DNA of 64,000 nucleotides from Heterocephalus glaber. Taxonomy: Eukaryota > Chordata > Mammalia > Rodentia > Bathyergidae. Each line of letters starts with the position of its first letter. The first letter of the stretch is position 1. A program made the translations under genes and the position numbers. The notes beneath the pieces were generated by a model, which had not been told where the DNA came from, did not search any database, and saw only the letters and a program-made list of their open reading frames with translations. The stretch covers positions 13,769,463 through 13,833,462 of the forward strand of contig NW_004624781.1 of NCBI RefSeq assembly GCF_000247695.1, read 5' to 3'. Below, piece after piece: positions 1 to 12,219 of this stretch.

Positions 1-2800
1 AGAGTGGTGCATGGAAATCTCTGTTAATGATTGCCCTTCTATAAACGAGCAATTAGCAGTGTCAGAAAGACCCACCAGAAATCATATTCAAATGTTTTAT
101 CACTTGCTAAACTTATAGTACCAGAAATCAGAGCAGTGATTCTTAAGAGAATTCCTCTTTGAAGTCTTAGGAAACCTTGTTTGAATACTTGTTAATAATG
201 ACAGGATGGAAAGGTTTGCTGTCTCTTCTCCAAGCCTCTCTGCCAAGCAAGGCTCAGGACAGCCATGGAGGGAGGGGTGGGAGACTCCGAGGCCATGGAG
301 GGTGTCAGGAGCTTACAACTTTCTGCTCAGTCTAATAGAGACTTAGCACTTGGCAGGTCAGCCACACTGCTATTTGTCTCTGACCTAAGAGATCTGGAGT
401 TCTTCACATCAAAACCACATCTTGCTGAGCAGAGATCAAACATAGGAAGGTAAGAATCTGCCAGTGATTTATCATGCCAGGGAGAGCAGCCAGGCCACAC
501 GGGGCCACTGCAAATGCTGTTGACACCCCGGCAGTTCTCATGGACACCGCTCATGTAGTGACGGTTAGTTTTTCTTGTAGAGGAATTCCGGGTCAAGCAG
601 CAGCTTGCAGTGGTATTTCTTAGAGGGATTTAGCTCTAGCGTGAAGTTTATTCGAAGTCGTAGCAAGAGTTTTCCAATATTTTGTTTAAATGGCAAGTGG
701 AGATTTCATGACCAAGTAATTATTAATTTGAACTTTTCATTTGATGTCTCCTTTCGTTTTTTTTTTCTGGGAAAGTGCCTGTTTAGAAAAAAAAAAAGAA
801 AGAAAGAGGGAGGGAGAAAGAAAAGAAAAGAGAAAAATTAAGATGCTTTAAAAGCTACAAAAACATCCTTTGCTTTCTACATATTAGATGTGAGTTTAAG
901 TTAACAAGATGAAGTCTTAAAATTATGCACAATTAAACTCATTAGTGTATCATCACATTTTATTAAATCAGGGGGCTTTAGGAATGAACTACTATAATAA
1001 TACTGTATTTCAATTCCTAAGATAGGAGGAGGTACCACATAGACCTTTCTGCATATTTATAGAGGCCCCAAACAAAGAGAATGAATTGAATCACATACAA
1101 AATAGGTATAATTATGTTTGAAATTATTCCCTAAGCTCTGAGTGAAGGGATGAATTTTTAAATTTTTCATCAAAAATATAAGAATCTCTTCATTTAGCTA
1201 TTTATATCAACAGATACATGAAAAATGAACATGCTACATAAAATTCAGCTTTGTTGTTGTTTACTGTCACAAGTGAATGTTTGACCTCCTTTAGAAAAAT
1301 TGCTCATTTATTTATTGGTTTCAAAGCCTCTTCAGCCTTAAGTAGACTCTGTGGGTTTTAGTAGGTTTGCTTTGGACCATAAGTGAAGGATGATATTTAC
1401 TTTTAGTAAATTTACTTCTTAGTAGTTGAAGACCTTAACTTCTGTTTCAGTGGAAGATGTCAGTTACACCTTTTGACTTTACTTTTTGTGTTGAGAAAAT
1501 TTTCTGTAAATAGAATGGGCTTTACTGTCTAGAAGTAGTTCTTACTCTGCAAATTAAAATTCACTTGATTTCCAGAGGTGTCGCTTTATCTGTTCATAAA
1601 TGAGGAGGTAATATTCTGACTGGTGAAGTACTTCAGCTGTGTACAGAGGAAGCTTAAATTCAAGAATCCAATGGAATGTGTCCTAGTTTTTACTTGGATG
1701 TTTAACATCCGTGAAAACACGGTAGGATTTCCAGATAAAATATTAAATGTCTAGTTAAGTTTGAATTTTAGGTAAAGAAATAGGTTTTGGTGTAAGTATA
1801 CCTCATAATTTCTCAGCGATTTGAAATACTTACATGGAAGTTTTTCTCATTGTTCTTTTGACATTCATATTCATCTGGTATGCTGTATTTTTATTTGCTA
1901 AGCCTGAACTGTTATACAAAGTGTTTGTCATTTTTATCAGCAAACAGACATCATTTTTACTTAAAATTATTTGGCATTAAAATGGAAAGAAGACTCAAGG
2001 AATACTTTAAAATCCTTATACTGGAACAACCCTAGCAATACTATTGAATAAATAGGGCAACTAGGCCGGTTGTAAAGACAGCTTAATCCCTTAAATGAAT
2101 TGCTCCAAACTTCTAATTCAAAATCATACAAACAAAAACACTGAGATAAGCTAGGTGCTTTTTCAAATGGGGACTCCTGTGGCTTTGAAAATAAACACTT
2201 CACCCTCTTCCCACCGCAACACCCACGCCCACCAGCCTTTCTGATATCCTTTATTTGCAGAGGAACGGCTAAAACGAACAGCTATACCCAGAGAAAGACT
2301 GAAGACGAGTTAAACCTAGGGAAGACTGGCAAAGGAACATTTGTTTCCAAGCAGAAGACAAAATGAAATCATGTCACGTTCTGCTTTCTCAAGACTAGTA
2401 GGACAGAGCATCAAGCCCTACCCGGGCTCTTTCTCCCCAGAGATCCTTTCTCATACCACAGCTCAGATAGCCAGCTCACCTTGGCCAGTCTTCAGGGCAG
2501 TAGAAGAGGGGCGCTTCAGACATTTGGGGAGACCAGTTTGTGTGCTGCATGGCCTTCACCAGCTTTCCCTCATCTTCTCTTTTGCCCGGTAGGTCTGATT
2601 GTTCATCAGAGGGATTAGAATCAATTGAGAATCAATGAATCAATAAACAAACACAGAGCACAGGGTGGTTCACTTTAAAAAACACTAATAAATTGACTTG
2701 ATTGATTACATTCAGATTCAGAATCAATAAAAAGTCTGCTCTGCGAGGCTTTTCAATGACTGAATGTACTATTTGATTCATCCAGCCCCTGGTCAGGTGG
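1..2800. other. Single-copy intronic DNA, no element recognised
   Basis: I see no exon and no recognisable repeat, only an impure purine run at about 787-838. The open frames here are short and show no family motif. Confidence 0.5.
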
Positions 2801-2809
2801 TCTTACTGT

Positions 2810-2950
2810 CCCAGTTTACAGATGAGAAAACAGAGCTACAGGAAGCTTAATCTACACCCCGAAGTCACACTGTCTGGTCATCTTTACACACGTGGGAGTT
2901 TGACCCACTGAGAACCTGTGAGAGGAACTAAGGCAGAGCTGGATCCCAGG
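2810..2950 (-). mobile_element. MIR SINE remnant
   Basis: The complement of the MIR core is visible: a match to CCATTTTACAGATGAGGAAAC in the form CCAGTTTACAGATGAGAAAA, then sequence like the GTCACAC and AGAGCTGGATCCCAGG parts. It is an old, diverged copy. Confidence 0.75.
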
Positions 2951-3025
2951 GCCCTCCACACCCTGGGTCGTGCGTAATTACAGAAGGCCAGCAAGACCTC
3001 CACAAGCGTCAACCCAGGTGTTAAC

Positions 3026-3503
3026 TGTCGGGAGCAATGCTACGTAATTTTAGGGAAAAATCATTTGATTAGGCCTAGTTCTCTTGCCTACAGGCCAGCT
3101 ATGGCATTTCAAGACATAATTCCATTTTGGCCTCCAGTCACAACTGAGACCTTAATGATCCTGTGCTGCTGTGATGCTCCAGGGGAAGATTACACCAGCT
3201 GAAGACATCCTGGGAGGAACAAAATCTTCATCTACTCAGTTCTTCATTGTTCTTGGATTTCCGCTGTCCCTCAGTCATTTGTTACACTTTGTTTATCCCG
3301 ATGTACAGAACTCTCTGTGAGTCATTTGTTAACATTTATTTCTCCCGATGTACTGAATAAAAGGTGCAGTAAGCTGGGGGCTTTCATCTTTGCCGCCCAG
3401 AGCAGCACTGATCAGACCCAAAGCTCAGCTTCTTCTCAAAGTCTCATTTTTTCTACCTTTTGTGTATAATAAGTTAATTCACCTTGTGCTGCCGTGGCTC
3501 ACA
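3026..3503 (+). mobile_element. Probable solo LTR (ERV2-like)
   Basis: The segment starts TGTCGGGAGC and can end at CTCACA. It has a polyadenylation signal AATAAA at 3356-3361, followed by a GC-rich stretch (GTAAGCTGGGGGC) and a C/T-rich run, which suits an R-U5 layout. A ~34-bp near-direct repeat (3273-3306 and 3320-3353, 14 bp apart) precedes the signal. No matching target-site duplication was found and no internal retroviral sequence follows. It could be another kind of repeat. Confidence 0.45.
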
Positions 3504-5624
3504 GCAGACTAGGACTTGCTGCAGAGGTTCTAGTAATGTCCCCTTTCCCTGTTCCCTACTGTTAATAAGACGTGGAAGTTGAGGAGGAGAGGCTGGGTGA
3601 ATTGGGTAGCTTAGATCAGCTGTAGGAACAGCTTGTCATAATCCTTGGAATTGTGAATCCAGTGGAACACTTGGCCTGCCCCTAATCTGGATTCTAGGTC
3701 CCTGGAATTCCCCAGGATCCTACTCTGAATGATCCAGGTAGCACTGGGTGTCCCAAGGAGGCTCATTCTGAGAAAGGGCCAGGTCCCCTTAGCTCCCCCA
3801 CAATGAAGTTGGACCCAGCTCTGTCGCCTAAGCCGGGCCCTGCTGAGCTGTGCTCTGGAGAACAGAGTGTCTCTGCTCATCAGTGTCCCTTGTCTTCTAG
3901 GATCAGACCTTGAAGTTAGATGGAGATGTGAGAAACTGATGGATCTTTGCTGCCTAACGCTGATGTCTTGAGTTCCTCCTCTCCACAAGTGTCACATGGT
4001 GGTCATCACTGTGTGCTGGCATCATGTGCAGGACATGCAGAGCTTGCTGTCTGGCCAGCACCTTCCTCTGGCACAGTCACCGTGGATGGATATTTTAAAG
4101 ATATTTTAGAATATTGCCTCAAGTTTTCATTTCTTTTTCTTTTTTAACTTTTTGATGAGTCTTTTGTGATTCTAGTCTGCAATCTTTTCTAGTAAAGACT
4201 TTGCCTTTCCACTTAGGATACAGCCTAAGTAGGGTTTAGGGCATGCAAGATTAGGTCTGTTATTTAAAATTAATTGATTAAAATTAGAATTGATAAAGTA
4301 CTCCTTAGCAAAGCAAGCTTTGTAAAGCCACCTTTTTGCCGGTAAAAATTATGTCTCTTGAACACAGGCTATGTTTGTATAATATCAAAGCATTGCTTGA
4401 AAGTGAAAAATGCAGTTGATCATGGAGGAGTTTTTCCTAACCAATGCCGTTTGGGTGCTCTTTTCACTTTCTAGCCAGGTGTTATGGCATGAAACAAAGC
4501 ATAGAACAGAAGTCCACAGAACCACTGTGCACCCAGTACACAGATATTGCAAGAGCCAGTTCGTTCCCCTTCCCAAAATGATACAAACACTTGTTTCATT
4601 ATTTTACTCTATATAGGTAGACTCTTACCTAGAATTAAAATAAGGTGGGGATATTTTTCTCAAAGGTAAAAATACCCTTATTACCTTCAGTTATAATATT
4701 CAAAGGCCACTAGATTTACAGAGTACTATACTGAGGTGATAAAATTTTTATATAAATGATAGTGCAGTCTCTTCTTTCTTTTCATAAATCTCTTTTAATT
4801 ACATTAAAAAACAATGGAGCAATCATGTAAAAGAAGATAGTTTCCACGTAACACCTCATCAAACTACTGTTTGGTATGTTTCATTAAAAATAATTGAAGT
4901 TTTTCATATAAATTGATCGGTCTGGCTATCGATTTGCTACCTGGTACTTTCCTCTGATCAACCCAAAGCAGTTTAGTAGCAGGCTGAGTAACCTTTAACT
5001 CTCCAAGGCACAATCTACAGCAGGGTTTAATATAAATCATTTGAAGCATTTACTATTTTAAAAAAAACATTTTATTACTGAAATAAAAGACGACAGCTTT
5101 ATGTTAAAGATTCATTGATAGGAAGTTATTTACACCTAACTCCTATTAATGCCTGTGGCTTTGAGAATCCCTCAGGGTTTGGAAATTAGAAAATTTGTGG
5201 CAGCTTCTCAGTATATGCAGCCGTGGCCACTTCACTGTGGACTGAAAGTGTGAGCCTGACTTGTCCTGCTGCAAGAGTGACCACATGATGCCACTTGCAT
5301 GGCTATACTTTATGCTCTGAGTCTTCATCCAAGTAGCTGTTTAGGTTTATAAAGCAATTTACATCAACTGTTAGGTGAATGTGGTCCCTGTTGACAGCAT
5401 GTATTCCTTATCCCATCCCCTCCAGGAACATGGCTTATAATAGCTTTTGCATTTTTACTGCATCTTACTAGATATGTTAGGATGTAGGGGAAACCAAGGG
5501 AAGCCAGGAGACCTTTCTTCGGGGAACTTAGGGAAAGGAAAAACTTCTGCTTCAGCCAGCTGAGCCTTACCCACATTACGTGCTACCTCTTGAATTGTAC
5601 AACACTCCTGTAGATAGGTCTTGT

Positions 5625-5694
5625 TTCTTCTCCTTCTCCTTCTCCTCCTCCTTCTCCTTCTCCTTCTCCTCCTTTTCCTTCTCCTTCCTCCTCT
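5625..5694. repeat. (CTT/CTC)n polypyrimidine microsatellite
   Basis: About 70 bases of CTT/CTC/CCT triplets with almost no purine. On the minus strand it gives a spurious arginine-rich open frame. The purine/pyrimidine strand asymmetry makes it able to form triplex DNA. Confidence 0.9.
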
Positions 5695-7039
5695 TGGATG
5701 TGGAAACAAAGCTCAGTGAGTTTAAGTGGCTCCCTTAGAATTTAACAAGTAGTAAAAGACAGACTGATAAATAAGTGGAGATTTGTCAACTGTAGTAGCT
5801 CCCTTCTAGAGGAAGGAATACATTCAAGGTCAATCACCTCAGTGGTCTGTGCATTCCTCTTTCTTGACTTTGTTTTGTATACATAAGACATAATGTTAAC
5901 CTCATAATGTTAACCATCAAACTTGGATAAGTTAGGCAACTCTACCCTTGTCTTGGAGGGAACAGACTTACCTGTTACCATGTTATCCTGTTGGATAGAC
6001 CAGCCCAATGACCTTGAATTGGCTTCTGAAAACATGGCTTTCTGACCTTTCCAGTGTTAACCCAGTGACACAATCCCATTCTCCATTCACACATCTGGCC
6101 ACGTCCCTTGGAGACTATGATTTGGGAAGGGACACTTGTTTGGCAGAAAGCCTTTGTTGCAGTGGAACATTGCTCATGTTTTGAATTCCTAAAAGCATTT
6201 AGGAACTATAGGAAAGTGCTGCATATGGCATTTCCTGTTCAGGTGCCCAGATTCTAGGATGCTATGAAAAAGTTACAGAAGGAAATTGTACTAATGCTTA
6301 CCTGGAGGATCTCTCAAACAGTTTCATTATGAATTTTTATTTTATTCCCTTAGCTGGGAGAAGAAACCGTGAGCCAAACAGCTGTGAGCGTTTTGTAAAG
6401 AGCTTGGCATTCGATGCCCCTCTCTTATTTAGCTTTGTATGCCAGATTCTGCGAAGGAATGTATGAAAAGCACTCACTTTAATGCGGTGAAATTGTAACC
6501 AGCTCCTAACTCAGTTGTGGTTGGCCAATCTGCTCCCTCTTCTAGCTCCCTCTACTCATCCCAAAGCAGGCCTCCCGGTAGAAAGTCATTTGGATAAGGC
6601 GTGGTCTTGGAGTCCCCCTTCCTCAGCCCTCAGATGTAGTCCTTTGGTTGTGAGAGCACAAAACTACTCTTTAAGAATAAAGAAAAATAATGTCCTATTT
6701 GGCTGCTGTCTGTTCTCTGGTGGAGTTCCTACTTCTGCACCCGAGACACTGCGGAGAATGTTTCAGGACCTCCTCTCCACACTGTCATGTTAGGAATGAA
6801 AATCAACACTTTTCCCAGCACATCTTGCCTTCAAGAAAGGAAACAAAAAATCTCTTCTCCTTACCTGTGTTGATTGTGCTGAAGAAAACAAAAGGGACTC
6901 AAACAAAATTCTTTGTACTGAATAATTTCTAAAAGAAAAAAAACTTGTAAAAGATGTAATGATGATTGTTCACATTTCTGGCCAGCTATAAAGCATGCTT
7001 TCCAAGTAAACAAAGCATTCAGGTAGGAATAAGGTTATG

Positions 7040-7175
7040 GGGACTCTAGTTCTGATTCTGGTGTTAATTGGGGAGTCATGACCATGAGCAAGTCATTGAA
7101 TGTCTTTGACAAATATATGTAGAAGAGATTGTACCAAAGGCCCCCTCCAGCTCTGTGAATCTGTCTCTTCCTAAC
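7040..7175 (+). mobile_element. MIR-like SINE remnant
   Basis: It resembles the MIR tail: AGTCATTGAATGTCTTTGAC, then GGCCCCCTCCAGCTCTGTGA. It is strongly diverged. Confidence 0.5.
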
Positions 7176-7630
7176 CAAAGCAGCCTTTCCTATTTAGACC
7201 AAGAACAATATACTCATTCATTAGTACATTTTAAAATAGTGCTTCAATGAGACTTGGCTGTTAGAATATGATCTTGACATGCTGAGTAGTTTCACGACAG
7301 GAAACTAAAACCAGGTGTTTTTCTTTGGGGGTGGGGTGGGGTGGGTCCAGCGGTTACACTGAAGACTTTGCATTGATTTCTAAATGTTTGGTGTAGAACT
7401 CTTCCACCTAAAGTTAGCTTTTCCAGGTGATGCCCTTCTAGTACATTTGTTGCCTGTTAAAATGCTACATACAATTAGGAGAGGAGGCGGCCATTTGGGA
7501 ATGCAGAGGGTGGGCTCCGCGGTAGTCACAGAGGTCCTGTCGTTCGGATGCCTACGAAGCTGAAACACACACTTGGAGGAGGTGAGAGATAAACTGCGAG
7601 CATCCCAGAACGCCTAAACCTTCTTACTTG

Positions 7631-7648
7631 AGCGCCCACTGGTGGCCA
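7631..7648 (-). promoter_or_regulatory. CTCF-like binding site
   Basis: The minus strand reads TGGCCACCAGTGGGCGCT, which differs from the best CTCF motif TGGCCACCAGGGGGCGCT at a single base. It lies in single-copy DNA between a MIR (ending near 7175) and an L2 (from 8390), so it is not SINE-derived. A site of this quality in intron 1 could anchor a chromatin loop. This is motif evidence only. Confidence 0.6.
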
Positions 7649-8389
7649 CATACGTGCTTTATCCAGAACCTCAGCGGTAGAGCAATAGAATAGTTAAGAA
7701 TGGCTGATTTAATAATTGACATCTTCTGTTCAATTGATAGTAGATTCCTAAGGTGCCGGGTTGAGAAGTATTCGGAGGTTCAGCTAGAAAGGGCCATAAG
7801 CAGTGATCCACGTCTGTCACGGGGTAGGAAAGATTTGAAAGATTAAGAACACAAGCACTCCTCCTCTTTCACCTTGTGCTATAGAAGAAGACACACCTGA
7901 AAAGCAATAGCTCCTTATAAATAAACCCATAAGGCACGATAGCTTAAATAACAAACTGCAAAGTGGCCACATGACACAGTTAGTAATGGTCAGAGGAGGA
8001 GACTGCAGATCCAGTTTGGCCTCTGGGTCACAGATTGCTCAGGAGAGTGTGTAGCCCAGTGCCCAGGTAAAACCCCATCTTTGTCCCCAAAGGCTTTAGC
8101 AAGATACAGGTGGTACTACCTTCTTCTTAGGAAATTAACTCTGTTGCTGTAGTGGCCACAGTGTCTATCTGGAAACATGTTCTGGATGAAAACTTAACCT
8201 CAATTCAGACCAGAAAAAGATAGGAAGCATACAATACAAGTGAGACAGGGTTCACCGAACCTTAAGGCACAACTTCTCTGGGAAATTAGATGAATATGAT
8301 TCTCAGATTCGAAGAACTTTGATTCCTGGAATTTAAAACACATATTTTCTTGGAAAAAGTATTTTCATCTTACGCACTACCAATGTGTA

Positions 8390-8640
8390 GGAGACATTTA
8401 TTGAACGACTATTTCCACTGTGCCTTTTTTAGGCACTGGAACTACAAAAATAAAAATGACAAAGTGACATTAGCACTTGTTCTTAGTACTAAACAGTGCA
8501 GTGGGGGACATAGGTAAAATATCATAGGTCAGTACGATAGGGAGGTGGAGGTCAGCATCAGCAGATAGCTCTGTCAGGGACTTGGAAAGTCTTTACTAGG
8601 AGGGTGTATTTGAACTGAGTTTTGAAACCTGGCTAAATTT
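8390..8640 (-). mobile_element. L2 LINE 3' end remnant
   Basis: It has the minus-strand signature of L2: ACATTTATTGAACGACTATT, then AGGCACTGGAACTAC, then a stretch like TATTTGAACTGAGTTTTGAA. It is old and diverged. Confidence 0.65.
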
Positions 8641-8763
8641 TTAATGGTTTTGCAGATAAAGAAGGGAGGGAAAAGCATGTCTATCTATTCTGACTCATAA
8701 AAGTTCATGTTGTATCTGAAAATTGGTCTAGTTTTAGTATAGAATTCGAGAGGGAGTTGCGAG

Positions 8764-9085
8764 TGCCATGGTCTAAATGCTTGTGTCTCCCCCAAGTTCG
8801 TATGTTGAAATCCTAATACCAGGTGACGATATTAGAGATGAGAACTTTGGGAAGTGCTTAGAGAGACAGAGACTTCAGAGCGGGTTTAGTGCCTTATAAA
8901 AGCTGCTTAAGGAAGCTGGTCCTCCTGCCACAAGAGGACAGAGTGAGAGGGCTCCCTCTTTGAAGCCGGAAGTGGGTGCTCACTAGACATTGAATCTGCT
9001 GATACCTTGGTTAGGACTTTCTCACCTCAACACCTGTGAGTAGTTTCTGTTGTTTATAAGCCATCTGGGATGGCAGTTTCTAAAC
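8764..9085. mobile_element. Old mammalian LTR-type repeat
   Basis: It matches a widely dispersed placental repeat. Recognisable parts are TTGTGTCTCCCCCAAGTTCG, GCCTTATAAAAGCTGC, a stretch near CTCACTAGACATTGAATCTG, and TTTCTGTTGTTTATAAGCCA. I think it is an LTR related to the MaLR or ERVL groups, but I cannot fix the family. Confidence 0.5.
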
Positions 9086-9504
9086 CATAAAGGTGTTATT
9101 GTCAGAGTAGTTGAATAAGCTGAAGGAGGAACTTAAATCCACAGGCTTTAAGTTTTCCTGTGCCCATTTTCATGGTGCACTCTGTTCTCTGGTTCTCCCG
9201 ACAGGGGCCTCTCCCATCTGTGCCTAGACACAGAAATGCTTAGTGGACAATATGGTGTTCATTGGTCTCTATTTATATTGACATGAATGGTTCTGTTGAC
9301 ACTATTTTGACTTAGATTCTTGGTGAGGAATGTTCAGACATGAGACTGGAGAGATTGGTTGGGACCAGATTACGCAGGAAGAAACCAGTTTGTTTTGGAA
9401 CAGTATAGACAGGCACTTGGAAGTTACATGGCATGAAGGAAGTTGCACCCAGGCACTACCTGTTAGAATTGCCACTGTCTAGGACTGAGGGGAAGGCGCC
9501 AGTT

Positions 9505-10767
9505 TGTTGCAATTTTTTAAAATTTCAGTTAATGTGTATTAGTGATACAATAGGTACATTCATGTAACATACTTTATTTCCACTCTCATCATCACTATCC
9601 CTCTTACCTAGACTTATCCTCTCCTCTTTATACCCTTACTCTTCTCTAGTAGTCTCCTTTCATATCATCTATTTAAAAATGTAACATTTTTTATTCACAC
9701 GTTTGCAGTACATAATGATTACACTTATCATGGGGAGTTGGTGCATGTACAGAACACATCTTAATTCTTTTTTTTGTCCCTTACTCTTCCCATTCTTCCC
9801 TGTTCCTTCCAACTGTTGCTTGTCCTTCCTATTTGCAAAAGCTCTATTTCCGTTTCTTTCTTTAATTCATTTTTCCTGTCTCCTTTCCCTTCCCTCCTTT
9901 CCCCTACATGGTTTCTTTTATATGAGAAACCCAAAATACAGAAATAAAGAGCAACTTTTTTGATTCAACATATGAGAGAAAAATATTTGTCTTTCCAGTG
10001 TGTCTTATTTTGCTTAACATGATGATCTCCAGTTCTATTCACTTCGCTGCTAATGACATGATTTCATTTTTCTTTATGGCTGAATAGTACTTCATTGTGC
10101 ATATACACCACATTTTCTTTATCCATTCTTCAGTTGACAGGGACCTAGGCTATTGCCATAGCTTTGCTATTGTGAGTTGTAACTCAGTAAACATGGGTAT
10201 GTGGATATCCTTTTAGTACGCTGACTTTAATTCTTTTAGGATTATACCACACAGTGGTGTAGGTGGACCAAATGGTGGCTCAGTTTTCGGTTTTTTGAGG
10301 AATCACCACAGTGATGTTGCCAGTGGCTCTACTAATTTACATTTATACCAATAGTGTGTAAAGGATTCCCTAGCATCGTTGCCAGCATTGATTGTTTTTT
10401 TATATTCTTGATGGTAGCCATTCTCTTGAGGGTTAGATGGAATTTCAGTATAGCTTTGATTTGCATTTCTCTGATGGCTAATCATTTTTTTCGTGTACTT
10501 ATTGGGTATTTGTAGTTCTTTTGAGAAGTGTCTGTTTATTTTACCATTTATCAATTTGGTTTTTGGCAGAGACTTTTTGAGTTCTGTATATATTCTGGAT
10601 ATTAACCCTTTGTTGGAATGGTAGCTGGCAAAGATTTTCTTCCATTCTACAGGTGGTCTCTTCACTTTATTAATTGCTTCCTTAACTGTGTGGAAACTTT
10701 TTAATTTGATGAAATTCCCTCTGTCCATCCTTTGAGGTTGTAAATCCCAGCTTCCATGCATTCCTAC
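9505..10767 (-). mobile_element. 5'-truncated L1, ORF2 C-terminus and 3' UTR
   Basis: Read on the minus strand, 10303-10761 gives a 152-codon open frame with L1 ORF2 features (WKKIFASYHSNKGLISRIYT, NRHFSKE, WYKCKLVEPL). This frame belongs to the C-terminal cysteine-rich region. It is followed by the usual stretch complementary to TGGCTGAATAGTACTTCATT and a pyrimidine-rich 3' UTR. The UTR is shared with 28333-28712 and 54955-55500, so these three copies come from one L1 lineage. ORF2 is broken outside that frame. Confidence 0.85.
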
Positions 10768-10880
10768 CTGTGGGCAAGTTCTTTAACCTCTCAGAGCCTC
10801 ACTTCCCTCATCTGTACAACAGGAGGCAGGAGTGCTCCTTCTGCACATGCAGCTGAGAGGATTAAAGGAGTCAGTGTGTG
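10766..10880 (+). mobile_element. MIR, left half (interrupted by B1)
   Basis: Clear MIR core: TGTGGGCAAGTTCTTTAACC, then CAGAGCCTCACTTCCCTCAT. The B1 at 10881-10982 interrupts it, and it resumes at 10983. Confidence 0.85.
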
Positions 10881-10982
10881 AGCAGGGTGTGTTGGCACTG
10901 AGGCAGGAGGATCGCAAGCTTGGGCCAGATTGGACTACTTGGTGAGATCCTGTTGTAAACACCCCACCCCCCCACCCCCTGC
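10881..10982 (+). mobile_element. B1 SINE inserted in a MIR
   Basis: 7SL-derived: AGCAGGGTGTGTTGGCA, then CTGAGGCAGGAGGATCGCAA, with a deletion of roughly 30 bases of the usual middle and a C-rich tail. The flanks 10864-10880 and 10983-10999 are a diverged target-site duplication (AAAGGAGTCAGTGTGTG versus AAAAGAGTCAATTTGTG). Confidence 0.75.
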
Positions 10983-11060
10983 AAAAGAGTCAATTTGTGT
11001 AAAGTGTCTAGAACCATGGCTGGGCATCACAAGGACTCAGATGTTAACTTTTATTATTAT
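10983..11060 (+). mobile_element. MIR, right half
   Basis: It continues the MIR of 10766: GTAAAGTGTCTAGAACCATG, then GCTGGGCATCACAAGGACTC, ending in TTATTATTATT. Confidence 0.8.
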
Positions 11061-11204
11061 TCCCTTGATCAATTTGATCTTCAGTTCTGACTTTCCAGTA
11101 AATGTCCTGCTTATATTTTCCCTCCTGCTTTTGACCCAACAGAACCTGGATCTTTAAGGTTACATCATAGGAGAGAAGAGGAAGAATACCAGTAACATTG
11201 AAAG

Positions 11205-11415
11205 AAATAGAAAGAGCCCTATACTTAGCATTAGGAGTCCTAGGTTCATTTTTTTAACCCGTGAATTATTTGCAGTGTGAGCCTAGACTTGAAATGTAAA
11301 CCTTAATTTATTCCTCTGGAAGGAAAAATGCCTACATCACCACAGACTTGTTATATAAATTAAAGGAAGTAGTGAAAATTCTCAGTACATGGTGGTGACT
11401 GAATAATGTTAACTG
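11205..11415 (+). mobile_element. MIR remnant
   Basis: A full-length but diverged MIR: TAGGAGTCCTAGGTTCATTT near the start, and a 3' part near TCAGTACATGGTGGTGACTG. Confidence 0.5.
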
Positions 11416-11789
11416 TATCTGTTCTGAATGTGCGGAATCCAGGTACCTATGTACTCAGTCCCTGAAGGTCCTCAGGCTGTTCCACTCTGCAGGGTCCAGC
11501 TGGACCTTTGCAAGGTGCTCTGTTGGCATTGCTCTGGAAGAAGAACGTCCTATCCACAGCTGGGGTGCAAGCGTGGTGCTGCCTTTGGGGGCACCCTCAC
11601 CCTTTCTCCGCTGAAGAGAAGAATGTTCCACTGGCTTCTGTCAGGCAGGTGTGGTGGCTCGGGTTGGATTTTCTTAGGCACACACATTGCCTCTCTGGTA
11701 TTATATAAAATGAGAAGGTAAAATATATTATTTTAGGAGCATATGCGTACATGCCTAGTAGATATCTAATACATACTTCTGAATGTTGT

Positions 11790-11940
11790 TACGCATCGTA
11801 TTACTGGAACTGTTACTGTGTTGGGCACATATTTCAAGGGCAGGGGCTGATTCTTATTTCTTTTTTTATCTCCCAGCACCTAGCACAGTGCCTGACATAG
11901 TCAGGTCACAATAAGTGATTGTGAATAAAGGAAGAATTAA
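11790..11940 (+). mobile_element. L2 or MIR3 3' end
   Basis: Signature CAGCACCTAGCACAGTGCCT, then AATAAGTGATTGTGAATAAA. Confidence 0.65.
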
Positions 11941-12219
11941 TGACGTCGGGGGAGATAGGACAAAGATGGAAGTTGCCTCCCCTTTTATATGTAATTCTTC
12001 CCCTTTTGTCCTCTCCTTTTTCCTTTTTCTTTTTAGCTCCTTCCTTCCTCCTAATAAACAGCACTGAGTCATTTAACTAGCCTTTTAAAAAGATACTTCT
12101 TTCATTTCCTTTCTTCACAAAAATGAAAAGTGACACGTCTCCATTATAAAGAAATTGCCTCAGCAACTTCTGGAAGAACTCTAGTGGTTAATCAGTTACT
12201 TTTTATTTAAATACATATG

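Noticed and set aside
5455..5709. Arginine-rich minus-strand open frame
   Set aside because: It is the translation of the CTT/CTC microsatellite.
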